Source of the DNA: Deltaproteobacteria bacterium
GTDB taxonomy: Bacteria; Desulfobacterota; Deferrimicrobia; Deferrimicrobiales; Deferrimicrobiaceae
Assembly (NCBI GenBank): GCA_025356865.1
Contig: JANXQJ010000123.1
Coordinates: forward strand, 1 to 52,930
DNA: 52,930 nt
Direction of reading: 5' to 3'
Part shown: positions 1-6,888 of the stretch, one piece after another
Numbering within the stretch: position 1 is the first letter of the stretch
Layout: each line of letters opens with the position of its first letter
Notes under the pieces: generated by a model
Told to the model about the DNA's origin: nothing
Seen by the model: the letters and a program-made list of their open reading frames with translations, nothing else
Database searches by the model: none
Program-made: the position numbers and the translations under genes

Positions 1-2603
1 TCCATCGCTTTCAACGCCCGGTAGTCCGTTTTTCCCGTTCCCAGCAAGGGGATCTTTTCGACCCGCACGACCTTCCTCACATGATGGATCGGACTCAAGC
101 CCGCCTCCCTGATGGCCGCGTTGGCCGATTCCCGTTCCACCTCGCGCATCGTGAACAGCGTCAGTTCCGGTTGCTCGTCGCTCCCGCTCGATTCCACCGC
201 GAGCTCGGGTTCCGATGCGTCCGCATCCTGGAAGCGGGCCGCGAGCACCTCTTCGATGGCCGGAAGGCTCACCATCTCGCCTCCGATCTTCACGAACCGC
301 TTCAGCCGTCCGCAAAAAACGAGGCAGCCGTCGGGGTCGAACCGCACCAGGTCGCCCGTCCGGTACCACGTCTTCCCCTCGAACGTCTCGAACGGCGAGG
401 CCCCCCCGTAATTCAGGTAGCCGCCGAAGATGTTTTTTCCGCGAACCAGCAGCATCCCGGGCTTGCCCTCCGGCGCCCGCCTGTCTCCCTCGACTTCCCG
501 GAGTGCCCCTTCGACGCCCGGAAGGAGTTTGCCGACCGTTCCGGGGCGCGGATTCTCGACCCGGTTCACGCTGACGAAGGGGCTGCACTCGGTGATCCCG
601 TACCCCTCGATCACCACGAGTCCCGGCTTGCGGCGGGCCAGCGTTTCGTAGAGCGACTCCGGGCACTTCTCGGCGCCGGTGACGACGAGGCGAAGCGGCG
701 CGAGCTGGGCGTCTGTCGCGACCTGCACGATTCCCTTCATGAATGTGGGCGTCCCCATCAGGATGGTGGCCCGGTACGCCTCGACCATGACGGCAAGCGT
801 GGCGCCTTCGGTCGGGTTCGGGTGGAAGGCCGCGGGGATTCCCGCCAGCAGCGGAAGCAGCATGTTCCCCGTCAGCCCGAAGCTGTGGAAGGGCGGGAGA
901 AAAGCCAGCAGCCGGTCCGACGGCTTGATCGAGATCACGGACAGCACGTCGCGCAGGTTGAAGAGCAGGTTCCCGTGCGTCAGCGGCACGGCCTTGGGCA
1001 GGTTTTCGCTGCCGCTGGTGAAGAGCACGACCGCGGTTGGCGGCACCTTGGCGCGCCGTAGTGCGCGCCACGTGAGACGGCTCTGGAGCAGGGCATAAAG
1101 CTTCGCGACTTTCGAAATCCGGGGGGCGAGCGTCTCGACGGGCAGGAAGCGATCGTTCAGCGCGTCGAGGGCGATCCCCTTTTCCTTGAGTTTCCGAAGG
1201 AGGGCGTCGGCCGTCAGTACGTGCCTGATCTTCAGCAGGTCGAGCGCGTGGACGAGGTTGCGTTCTCCGACCGTCCAGTTGAGCATCACGGGCGTCTTGC
1301 CCGCGAAAAGCGTCGCCAGGTAGAGGACGGCAACACCGGCGCTCGCCGGGAACATCAGCCCGATGTACTCCCCCTCGAGCTTTTCGATTTCCGGTTTGAG
1401 CGCCAGGATGCCGAGGACGAGGTCGCGGTATCGCCGCACGCCGCCGGTCTGGTCGGCGAGGGCGGGGCGGCCGGGTCCGAGCGCGGCCTGGCGCAGGAAT
1501 ACATCCGTGATCGTGTCGCCTTCCGGTATTCCGGGCGCGCGCACGCCGTCGACCGCCCAGTCGGGCGGAACCGGTTTCATCTCGGGCGGCGCCTCGGTCA
1601 GCTCACCGGCCGCCGCGAGCAACGCGTCGGCGACGGTCTGGAGCGACTCGGGATCGCGGACCGATTTTCCGAATTTCGATTCGACGAAGAGCAGCAATTC
1701 CAGCTTCTTGAGACTGTCCATCGCGAGGTCGCGGTCGAGCGACTGGTCGTCCCGGATTTCGCCGACGCCGCACATCTCCCGAAGCTGGGCGACCATCTGT
1801 TCCCGGATGTCGGACGGGACATCAACCGCGTCGGTCGACCCGCCGCCCCCTTCGATGTCGGGAAGTTCCCGGATGCCGCCCGGTTCGAAGGGGGAGTAGG
1901 GAACGTAGGTCGCAGGGGGGATGTCGCGGTTATAGATTGCCTCGAGCGCCCGGTTGAGCGGCAGTCGTCCGTCGCCGCGCGGCAGTTCGGGTTCGGTCAC
2001 CTCGATCGTGACCGGGCGCCTGGGCGCGAAAAACAGGCCGCCGGCGAGCAGTCCCATGAGGCCGCGCTTCACGGTTCCGCCGAAATCGGGGTATTTGCCG
2101 GCTGCGAAGCTGAAGCCGCTGCCCCACAGTCCCGTCGTGCGGACGACCAGGATCCGGATGTCGGGGTTTTCCGCGAGAATCGTCTCGACCGCGCTCGCGG
2201 CGCGCAGCGCCTCCCGTTTCGACCGCATGATGCGTCCCGCCGGGTAGAGCACCACGTTCTCGCCGGCCTTGAGGTCGGCGGCGCACGCCTTCAGTCCGGC
2301 TTCGACCTCGGGGCGGCTCGACTCGCCGTAGACGGCCGGATCCGGGATCGTATGAATCCGGAACCGGCGCACGATCCAGCCGCGAAAGCCCCCCTTCATC
2401 TGGTCGCGGTCGGCGAGCGTCGTGGGCCGGAACGCCGGGTAAAGGTGGGTCAACACGAGGAGCGGGTCCACGAGCGCGGGATGGTTCGGGAGGATCAGGC
2501 AGCCGCGAAACGGTTTGCCGTTCAGTTTTTCCAGCCCACGGATCGTCACCCGGTAGCGCAGCGACAAAAGGGAGCGGACCAGGGCGAGCAGCAGGTCGTT
2601 CAT
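1..2603 (-). CDS. aas: Acyltransferase-ACP-acyl-CoA/ACP ligase fusion (Aas-like), 3' end outside window
   Basis: About 867 residues are visible and the frame is still open at the window edge, close to the expected C-terminus. Three modules can be read in order. A PlsC-type acyltransferase comes first, with the HX4D motif in NHPALVD near residue 42. An acyl-carrier domain follows at about 260-335, with the phosphopantetheine serine in AMDSLKKLELL near 296. An AMP-forming ligase starts near 355, with FTSGSENLPKAVPLTHGN near 530, YGITECSP near 670, YRTGD, and the C-terminal lysine motif GTGKTDYRAL near 855. Family knowledge: E. coli Aas activates free fatty acids on bound ACP and reacylates lysophospholipids at the inner membrane. 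An internal ACP is an addition to that layout, so acyl transfer may happen within one chain (inference). The ATG overlaps the lplT stop, so the pair is probably translationally coupled. Confidence 0.88.
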   Translation of the reverse strand, partial: MNDLLLALVRSLLSLRYRVTIRGLEKLNGKPFRGCLILPNHPALVDPLLVLTHLYPAFRPTTLADRDQMKGGFRGWIVRRFRIHTIPDPAVYGESSRPEVEAGLKACAADLKAGENVVLYPAGRIMRSKREALRAASAVETILAENPDIRILVVRTTGLWGSGFSFAAGKYPDFGGTVKRGLMGLLAGGLFFAPRRPVTIEVTEPELPRGDGRLPLNRALEAIYNRDIPPATYVPYSPFEPGGIRELPDIEGGGGSTDAVDVPSDIREQMVAQLREMCGVGEIRDDQSLDRDLAMDSLKKLELLLFVESKFGKSVRDPESLQTVADALLAAAGELTEAPPEMKPVPPDWAVDGVRAPGIPEGDTITDVFLRQAALGPGRPALADQTGGVRRYRDLVLGILALKPEIEKLEGEYIGLMFPASAGVAVLYLATLFAGKTPVMLNWTVGERNLVHALDLLKIRHVLTADALLRKLKEKGIALDALNDRFLPVETLAPRISKVAKLYALLQSRLTWRALRRAKVPPTAVVLFTSGSENLPKAVPLTHGNLLFNLRDVLSVISIKPSDRLLAFLPPFHSFGLTGNMLLPLLAGIPAAFHPNPTEGATLAVMVEAYRATILMGTPTFMKGIVQVATDAQLAPLRLVVTGAEKCPESLYETLARRKPGLVVIEGYGITECSPFVSVNRVENPRPGTVGKLLPGVEGALREVEGDRRAPEGKPGMLLVRGKNIFGGYLNYGGASPFETFEGKTWYRTGDLVRFDPDGCLVFCGRLKRFVKIGGEMVSLPAIEEVLAARFQDADASEPELAVESSGSDEQPELTLFTMREVERESANAAIREAGLSPIHHVRKVVRVEKIPLLGTGKTDYRALKAM

Positions 2604-3856
2604 CGGATCGACTCCTTGGGCAGGACCCGCCCGATCACCAGGGTGAAGAGGGCGGCGGATAGCGCGAGGATGCCGAACGACTGCGTCGGCAGCAGGAAGC
2701 GGTTCAGGATGTTGGAGAGGCCGCTGGCGATGGCCATCCCGAGGAACACGGCGAAGTTGGCGCTGGCCCAGACGGCGCCCTTGCGCTCGGGCGCCGGCCG
2801 CACCTGGATGAAGCTTTCGCACGGGATGAGGATGAGGCCGCCGCTGGCGCCGACCAGTCCGAGCAGCGGGAAGAGGAGCGGCAGGCGCCAGCCTTCCGGA
2901 AGCGACGGAAGCGCGAAGACGGCGGCCAGGGTGAGCGCCATGACGAGCCCCGCCGGTGCCATCACCCGGTGCCACCATTCCCCTTTCGCCAGCCTCGCTG
3001 CGAGCAATCCGCCGAGGCCGATGCCGATCATCTGCGATGCGACAAGCAGGCTGGTGGCGCGGTTGGACAGGTGGAACTGGGAAAGGCCCATCGGGTTGAT
3101 GAGCAGCAGCTGCAGGACGCCGAGCGACCAGATGAAGACGTCGGCGCCGATGACGGTGCCGAGCAGCCGGTCGCGGCAGGCGGAAATCAGCTCCCGCATC
3201 GTGTCGACGGGACCGCTCCACGGGAAGGGGCGGGTCGGGTCGGCCGCAGCCCGCCGCGGAACGCCGAAGGCGACCGGGATTCCGAGAGCCCCGATGGCGA
3301 TCACCACGCAGGCGAGCGCCACGCGGCCGAAGGGAGCGCCCATCAACGGGGCGCCGGAAAGGTCGAGCACGATGCCGGCCGATGCGGTCCCGACCAGGAT
3401 GCCGCCGGTGACGAGCATGCGGAACACCGCGTTGACGCGGGTGACCCGCGATTCGTCGAACATCTCGGGGATGGCGCCGTTGAGCGCCGGGCTGAAGAAG
3501 GCGGATTGCAGCCCCATGAGCCCGACCATTCCCACCATGAGCCAGAGGTTTCCGGTGACGAGTCCCGCGGCGCCGACGGCTGCGCCGAGCAGTTCCGTGA
3601 TTTTCGCCGCGATGACCACGTTGCGCTTGGCGAAGCGGTCAGCCGCCCATCCGGCAGGCGCCGCGAAGAGGATGAACGGGAGCATGAAGGCGATCGCCGC
3701 GCTTCCCTGCATCCCGGTCTGTCCGAGGCCCACGGCGATCAGCATGACCGCCTGCTTGAAGAAGTTGTCGTTGAAGGTCCCCAGGAAATAGGCGCCCCCC
3801 ATGGCGGCGAAGGCGCCGCGCCCGCCTTCGGCGGAGTCGATCCTCGTGGTATTCAT
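2600..3856 (-). CDS. lplT: MFS transporter, lysophospholipid transporter LplT-like
   Basis: This is a 418-residue, strongly hydrophobic MFS protein with about 12 predicted membrane segments. The N-terminal stretch FLGTFNDNFFKQAV and the following GWAADRFAKR loop are typical of the LplT branch. LplT flips lysophospholipids across the inner membrane to the Aas acyltransferase. The gene lies immediately upstream of the Aas-like gene with a 4-bp stop/start overlap, the same order as lplT-aas in E. coli, and this supports the assignment more than sequence alone. The ATG at 3856 was chosen because it matches the family N-terminus and overlaps the stop of a small upstream frame (ATGA). A longer reading of the same frame to 4186 has no protein-like N-terminus. 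Confidence 0.82.
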   Translation of the reverse strand: MNTTRIDSAEGGRGAFAAMGGAYFLGTFNDNFFKQAVMLIAVGLGQTGMQGSAAIAFMLPFILFAAPAGWAADRFAKRNVVIAAKITELLGAAVGAAGLVTGNLWLMVGMVGLMGLQSAFFSPALNGAIPEMFDESRVTRVNAVFRMLVTGGILVGTASAGIVLDLSGAPLMGAPFGRVALACVVIAIGALGIPVAFGVPRRAAADPTRPFPWSGPVDTMRELISACRDRLLGTVIGADVFIWSLGVLQLLLINPMGLSQFHLSNRATSLLVASQMIGIGLGGLLAARLAKGEWWHRVMAPAGLVMALTLAAVFALPSLPEGWRLPLLFPLLGLVGASGGLILIPCESFIQVRPAPERKGAVWASANFAVFLGMAIASGLSNILNRFLLPTQSFGILALSAALFTLVIGRVLPKESIR

Positions 3857-4116
3857 CGGTGGATCATAACGGAATCGGGCCACGCGCGCTCCTCCCTTTC
3901 CCTGAAACCGAGCGCTTCCTTGAGGGCGACATCCCGGTCCCACGGATTCCCGATCCGGCCGATCTCGAGGATCCGCCTGGCGCCGAGCCGCCGGGGAAAT
4001 GCCCAGGGGGAGACGATCGCGGTCGCCGGGAGCGGCATGTCGGAACCGTACAGGGGCCGGCTGTGCAGTTCCCGGTGGGCCAGGAGGCGCGGCAGGACGG
4101 ATGCCCGGCACGGCAA
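3853..4116 (-). pseudogene. C-terminal remnant of an amidohydrolase-type protein
   Basis: An 87-codon frame opens with a TTG directly after a TAA (4117-4119) and ends in a TGA overlapping the lplT ATG. Its last ~65 residues look like real protein, unlike a random high-GC frame: YGSDMPLP (the GSD.P strand carrying a metal-site Asp in TIM-barrel amidohydrolases), then RIGNPWDRDVALKEALGF, a segment I associate with the C-terminus of COG2159-like amidohydrolases. The barrel that should precede it is absent, so this is probably the tail of a gene whose 5' part was lost in a rearrangement near 4100-4116. The retained ATGA junction suggests the intact gene once preceded lplT in an operon. The family call is from memory of motifs and is tentative; a small functional ORF is the alternative. 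Confidence 0.5.
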
Positions 4117-4183
4117 TTACGAGGAGGTCGCCCGCCGGACGGGGCTGGACCGTCGCACCGTCGAAATACATTCTGTCTCTTGA
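4100..4183 (+). pseudogene. Remnant of a Fis-type helix-turn-helix coding segment
   Basis: The plus frame ending in TGA at 4181-4183 reads GNYEEVARRTGLDRRTV, which closely resembles the recognition helix-turn-helix at the C-terminus of NtrC/Fis-type regulators. No upstream receiver, AAA+ or other domain is present: the frame further upstream is arginine/serine-rich antisense of the amidohydrolase remnant and lplT. The helix ends abruptly and the TGA overlaps the rplS promoter. Together with the opposing amidohydrolase tail this suggests a junction of two broken genes. The match is short and could be chance. Confidence 0.33.
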
Positions 4184-4208
4184 CACCTGAGGCCGGGTGT
4201 TATAAATT
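4180..4208 (+). promoter_or_regulatory. Sigma-70-type promoter for rplS-rnhB-yraN
   Basis: A perfect -35 TTGACA (4180-4185) is followed by an AT-rich TATAAATT block at 4201-4208. The best -10 by spacing is TAAATT (17 bp, 4203-4208). TATAAA at 15 bp is the alternative. It is the only strong promoter-like block upstream of rplS and leaves a leader of about 40 nt. Confidence 0.65.
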
Positions 4209-4255
4209 TACAGGTCTCATTTTAGACGGTCAATGAATCCATGAAGGTGGGCGAC

Positions 4256-4687
4256 ATGAATCTCCTGCAGGAACTTGAAAGATCGAATCTGCGTACCGAT
4301 TTCCCGCCGTTCAACGCCGGCGACACGGTCCGCGTTTACTCGCGCATCAAGGAAGGCGACAAGGAGCGGACGCAGTACTTCGATGGCATCGTCATCGGAT
4401 TCCACCGCAACGGCATCTCCTCCACCTTCAAGGTGCGGAAAGAATCGTACGGCGTCGGCGTCGAGCGCACCTACCCGATGCACTCCCCGCTGCTCGAGAA
4501 GATCGAAGTCAAGAAGCGGGGCGACGTCCGTCGCGCCAAGCTCTTCTTCCTTCGCGAAGTGTCGGGCAAGAAGGCGCGTATCAAGGAGAAGAAGGACTGG
4601 ATCTCCAAGAAGAGCCTCAAGGGTCCTTCGCAGGGCGCCGCGGCCCAGACGCTCGAACCGGCCGCACCCGAAGCGACCGCCGAATAG
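4256..4687 (+). CDS. rplS: 50S ribosomal protein L19
   Basis: L19 sits at the 30S-50S interface of the ribosome. The protein has the family core: [16 protein letters not shown] near the N-terminus, [31 protein letters not shown] and the basic segment [11 protein letters not shown] chose the ATG at 4256 (143 aa, MNLLQELE...) over the in-frame ATG at 4241. A Shine-Dalgarno AAGGTGG at 4244-4250 sits 5 nt before 4256 and lies inside the longer reading, and L19 proteins normally begin at this point. The C-terminus carries an Ala/Pro/Glu-rich tail of about 25 residues beyond the usual end. It is first in an operon with rnhB and yraN; trmD, often the upstream neighbour, is absent here. Confidence 0.95.
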   Translation: MNLLQELERSNLRTDFPPFNAGDTVRVYSRIKEGDKERTQYFDGIVIGFHRNGISSTFKVRKESYGVGVERTYPMHSPLLEKIEVKKRGDVRRAKLFFLREVSGKKARIKEKKDWISKKSLKGPSQGAAAQTLEPAAPEATAE

Positions 4688-4697
4688 CTTCACCTTT

Positions 4698-5288
4698 TTG
4701 GACGGCTTCGAGGCCCAGGCCCGCGCGAACGGTTTTTTCGCGCCCGCCGGTGTCGACGAGGCTGGCAGGGGACCGCTGGCGGGTCCGGTCGTCGCCGCCG
4801 CCGTGATTCTCCCCGAGGGGTACGACCACCCTCTGATTCGTGATTCGAAGGCCCTTTCCCCCAAAGCGCGGGAAAGGGCCTTTTCTATTGTCGTCGCCGA
4901 CGCGGTCGCCTATGCGATCGCCGAGGCCTCTCCCCTTGAAATAGACACCGTCAACATCCTGCAGGCGTCGCTGCTGGCGATGCGGCGCGCGGTCGAGAAA
5001 CTCTCCGTCCCGGCCGATTTCCTCTACGTCGACGGGACATTCCCCGTACCTTGCGTTCTGCCGCAGTTGCCGCTCGTCAAGGGCGATTCGCGCTGCCGGT
5101 CGGTGGCCGCCGCCTCGATCCTGGCCAAGGTGACGCGCGACGCGTCGATGCTCGAATTCGACCGCATCTATCCCGGCTACGGATTCGCCGGGCACAAGGG
5201 CTATCCGACCAAGGCCCATTACGCGGCGATCCGGCTCCTGGGTCCCTGTCCGATCCACCGGACGACCTTTCGCGGGGTCGTCGAATGA
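4698..5288 (+). CDS. rnhB: Ribonuclease HII
   Basis: RNase HII cleaves the RNA strand of RNA-DNA hybrids and single ribonucleotides in DNA. The 196-residue protein shows the catalytic GVDEAGRGPLAGPVV motif (Asp-Glu) near residue 17, DSKALSPKARE, the central YVDG strand and the later Asp-containing segment KGDSRCRSVAAASILAKVTRD, ending with the GHKGYPTKAH loop. There is no ATG. The TTG at 4698, 11 bp after the rplS stop, gives a family-like N-terminus. It overlaps yraN by 4 bp (ATGA). The DSKALS motif is encoded inside a strong terminator-like hairpin (see 4848-4886), which is unusual. Confidence 0.92.
   Translation: MDGFEAQARANGFFAPAGVDEAGRGPLAGPVVAAAVILPEGYDHPLIRDSKALSPKARERAFSIVVADAVAYAIAEASPLEIDTVNILQASLLAMRRAVEKLSVPADFLYVDGTFPVPCVLPQLPLVKGDSRCRSVAAASILAKVTRDASMLEFDRIYPGYGFAGHKGYPTKAHYAAIRLLGPCPIHRTTFRGVVE
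4848..4886 (+). terminator. Terminator-like hairpin inside rnhB
   Basis: AAGGCCCTTTCCC (4848-4860) and GGGAAAGGGCCTT (4870-4882) form a perfect 13-bp stem with a 9-nt loop, followed by TTTTC (the last stem Ts plus two more). This has the geometry of an intrinsic terminator, about 150 nt into the rnhB coding frame. It encodes the conserved DSKALSPKARERAF segment, so some of the symmetry may be coincidental codon choice. If active, it would lower rnhB-yraN expression relative to rplS. Confidence 0.45.
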
Positions 5289-5668
5289 CGGTCGACCCGC
5301 GCCGCGCGGCGGGGCGGGAGGCCGAAGGCGCCGCGGCGCGGCACCTCGAATCGCTGGGGATGACCGTCGTGGGACGCAATGTCCGTGCGGGCCGGGGCGA
5401 AATAGACCTGGTGGCGCGCGACGGCGAGGTGCTCGTCTTCGTCGAGGTGCGGTATCGCGAGAGCGACGCGTTCGGTCCGCCCGAAGACTCGGTCGGGGTG
5501 CTCAAGCGTCTGCGCGTGGTGCGGGCGGCGAAAAGCTACCTGGCCGAAATCGGTCCGGCGGGATGGAAAGAGGCGAGGTTCGACGTGGTGGCGGTGGAAG
5601 GAAGCGGGGAAGCACCCGTCATCCGGCACTTCCCCGCGGCGTTCGATGCGAAGGGAAAGGCGTTATAG
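5285..5668 (+). CDS. yraN: UPF0102 family protein YraN (endonuclease-like fold)
   Basis: The 127-residue protein matches the UPF0102/YraN family in length and motifs: GREAEGAAARHLESLG at the N-terminus, then the nuclease-like core NVRAGRGEIDLVARDGEVLVFVEV, which carries the Glu, Asp and Glu-x-Lys-like positions of the restriction-endonuclease fold (here the last reads EVR). The biochemical role is not settled; a Holliday-junction or DNA-repair nuclease has been suggested for the fold. The start overlaps the rnhB stop by 4 bp, and rnhB-yraN is a common pair after rplS. It ends 14 bp from the convergent pfkA stop, with no clear terminator between. Confidence 0.85.
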   Translation: MTVDPRRAAGREAEGAAARHLESLGMTVVGRNVRAGRGEIDLVARDGEVLVFVEVRYRESDAFGPPEDSVGVLKRLRVVRAAKSYLAEIGPAGWKEARFDVVAVEGSGEAPVIRHFPAAFDAKGKAL

Positions 5669-5682
5669 CCCTCCCGGTTTGA

Positions 5683-6711
5683 CTACCCGAAAAACGTCTC
5701 GGCCAGCGCGTAGATTTCCGGGTCGACGGTCTTGAGCTTGCCCGCGACCTCGGAAAGCGGGATCGCCACGATCTCGTTGCCGCGCAGCGCCGCCATCTTC
5801 CCGAATTCTCCCCGGTGGATCATCTCGGCCGCGAAGACGCCGTAGCGGGTGGCCAGCACCCGGTCGTGCGCGGTCGGCGTTCCGCCGCGCTGGGTATGGC
5901 CCAGGACGACGCAGCGCGTCTCGAACTTGGTGCGCCGCTCGATCTCGCGCCCCAGGATCTGGGAGACGCCGCCCAGGCGGATGTGGCCGAATTCGTCGAG
6001 ATCCTTCTTGGAGGCCTCGAGCCCGGAACCCTCGGTGAACTCGATCCCCTCGGCCACGACGACGACGCTGAAGCTCTTGCCGCGTGCGTGCCGCCGGCGG
6101 ATGACGTCGCAAACCACGTTGACGTCGACCGGCCTTTCGGGGATGAGCGTGAGGTCGGCGCCGCCGGCCAGCCCTGCGAATATGGCGATCCAGCCGACGT
6201 GGCGTCCCATCACCTCGACGAGCATGACGCGGTTGTGCGCCTCGGCCGTGGTGTGGATCCGGTCGATCGCCTCGGTCGCGATGCTGACCGCCGTGTCGAA
6301 GCCGAAGGTGAAGTCGGTGCCGAACAGGTCGTTGTCGATCGTCTTGGGAACGCCGACGACCGGCAGCCCCATTTCGGCGAATCGGGCGGTGCACCCCATC
6401 GTCCCCTCGCCGCCGATGACCACGAGCCCCTCGAGCCCCATCAGCCGGAAATTGTTCATCACGGTTTCGGCGCCGCCCGGGTTCTTGAACGGATTGCAGC
6501 GCGACGTGCCGATGATCGTGCCGCCCAGGTGCAGGATGCCCGAGGCCGTCTTCGAGTCGAGTTCGATATACGAATTGTCGAGCAGCCCCTGCCAGCCGTT
6601 GCGCACGCCGACGACCTGCGAGCCGCTCTTGTGAGCCTTGCGGACCACCGCCCGGATGACCGCGTTAAGCCCGGGGCAGTCGCCCCCTCCCGTCAACACG
6701 CCGATCTTCAT
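5683..6711 (-). CDS. pfkA: 6-phosphofructokinase, ATP-dependent group III type
   Basis: The 342-residue PFK has the N-terminal GGGDCPGLNAVIR nucleotide loop (8-20), GGEGT at 100-104, the catalytic PKTIDND at 122-128, and the fructose-6-phosphate motifs MGRHVGW and GHTQRGG. Family knowledge: a Gly at the second discriminating position (GGEGT) predicts ATP as phosphoryl donor, while GGDD/GGED predicts pyrophosphate. The Lys in PKTIDND is shared by PPi-type and the G/K ATP-type enzymes, as in actinomycetes. It is therefore more likely ATP-dependent, but mixed specificity cannot be excluded from sequence. It lacks the long insertions of eukaryotic-type PPi enzymes. A Shine-Dalgarno GGGAG lies upstream of the ATG. 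It is monocistronic and convergent with yraN. Confidence 0.93.
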   Translation of the reverse strand: MKIGVLTGGGDCPGLNAVIRAVVRKAHKSGSQVVGVRNGWQGLLDNSYIELDSKTASGILHLGGTIIGTSRCNPFKNPGGAETVMNNFRLMGLEGLVVIGGEGTMGCTARFAEMGLPVVGVPKTIDNDLFGTDFTFGFDTAVSIATEAIDRIHTTAEAHNRVMLVEVMGRHVGWIAIFAGLAGGADLTLIPERPVDVNVVCDVIRRRHARGKSFSVVVVAEGIEFTEGSGLEASKKDLDEFGHIRLGGVSQILGREIERRTKFETRCVVLGHTQRGGTPTAHDRVLATRYGVFAAEMIHRGEFGKMAALRGNEIVAIPLSEVAGKLKTVDPEIYALAETFFG

Positions 6712-6888
6712 GCACCGCTCCCTTCGAGACGAAAATCATTTAGTTGCCGGTCGGCAGATTCGCCCTTGAAATCCACTGGAATTATCGCACAAGAAGGGGT
6801 TCGGCGGGTGTCCCAACCGCTGGAAGGCGGCCGGAAGTTGTGGTAATTTGAAGCGTTTACAATCCACGCGACATGAAAGGGGAAGGGA

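Noticed and set aside
1221..3791. 856-codon open frame on plus
   Set aside because: It is antisense to the Aas-like gene and lplT, which have domain motifs on minus; its composition is Arg/Gln/Asp-rich, typical of a high-GC antisense frame.
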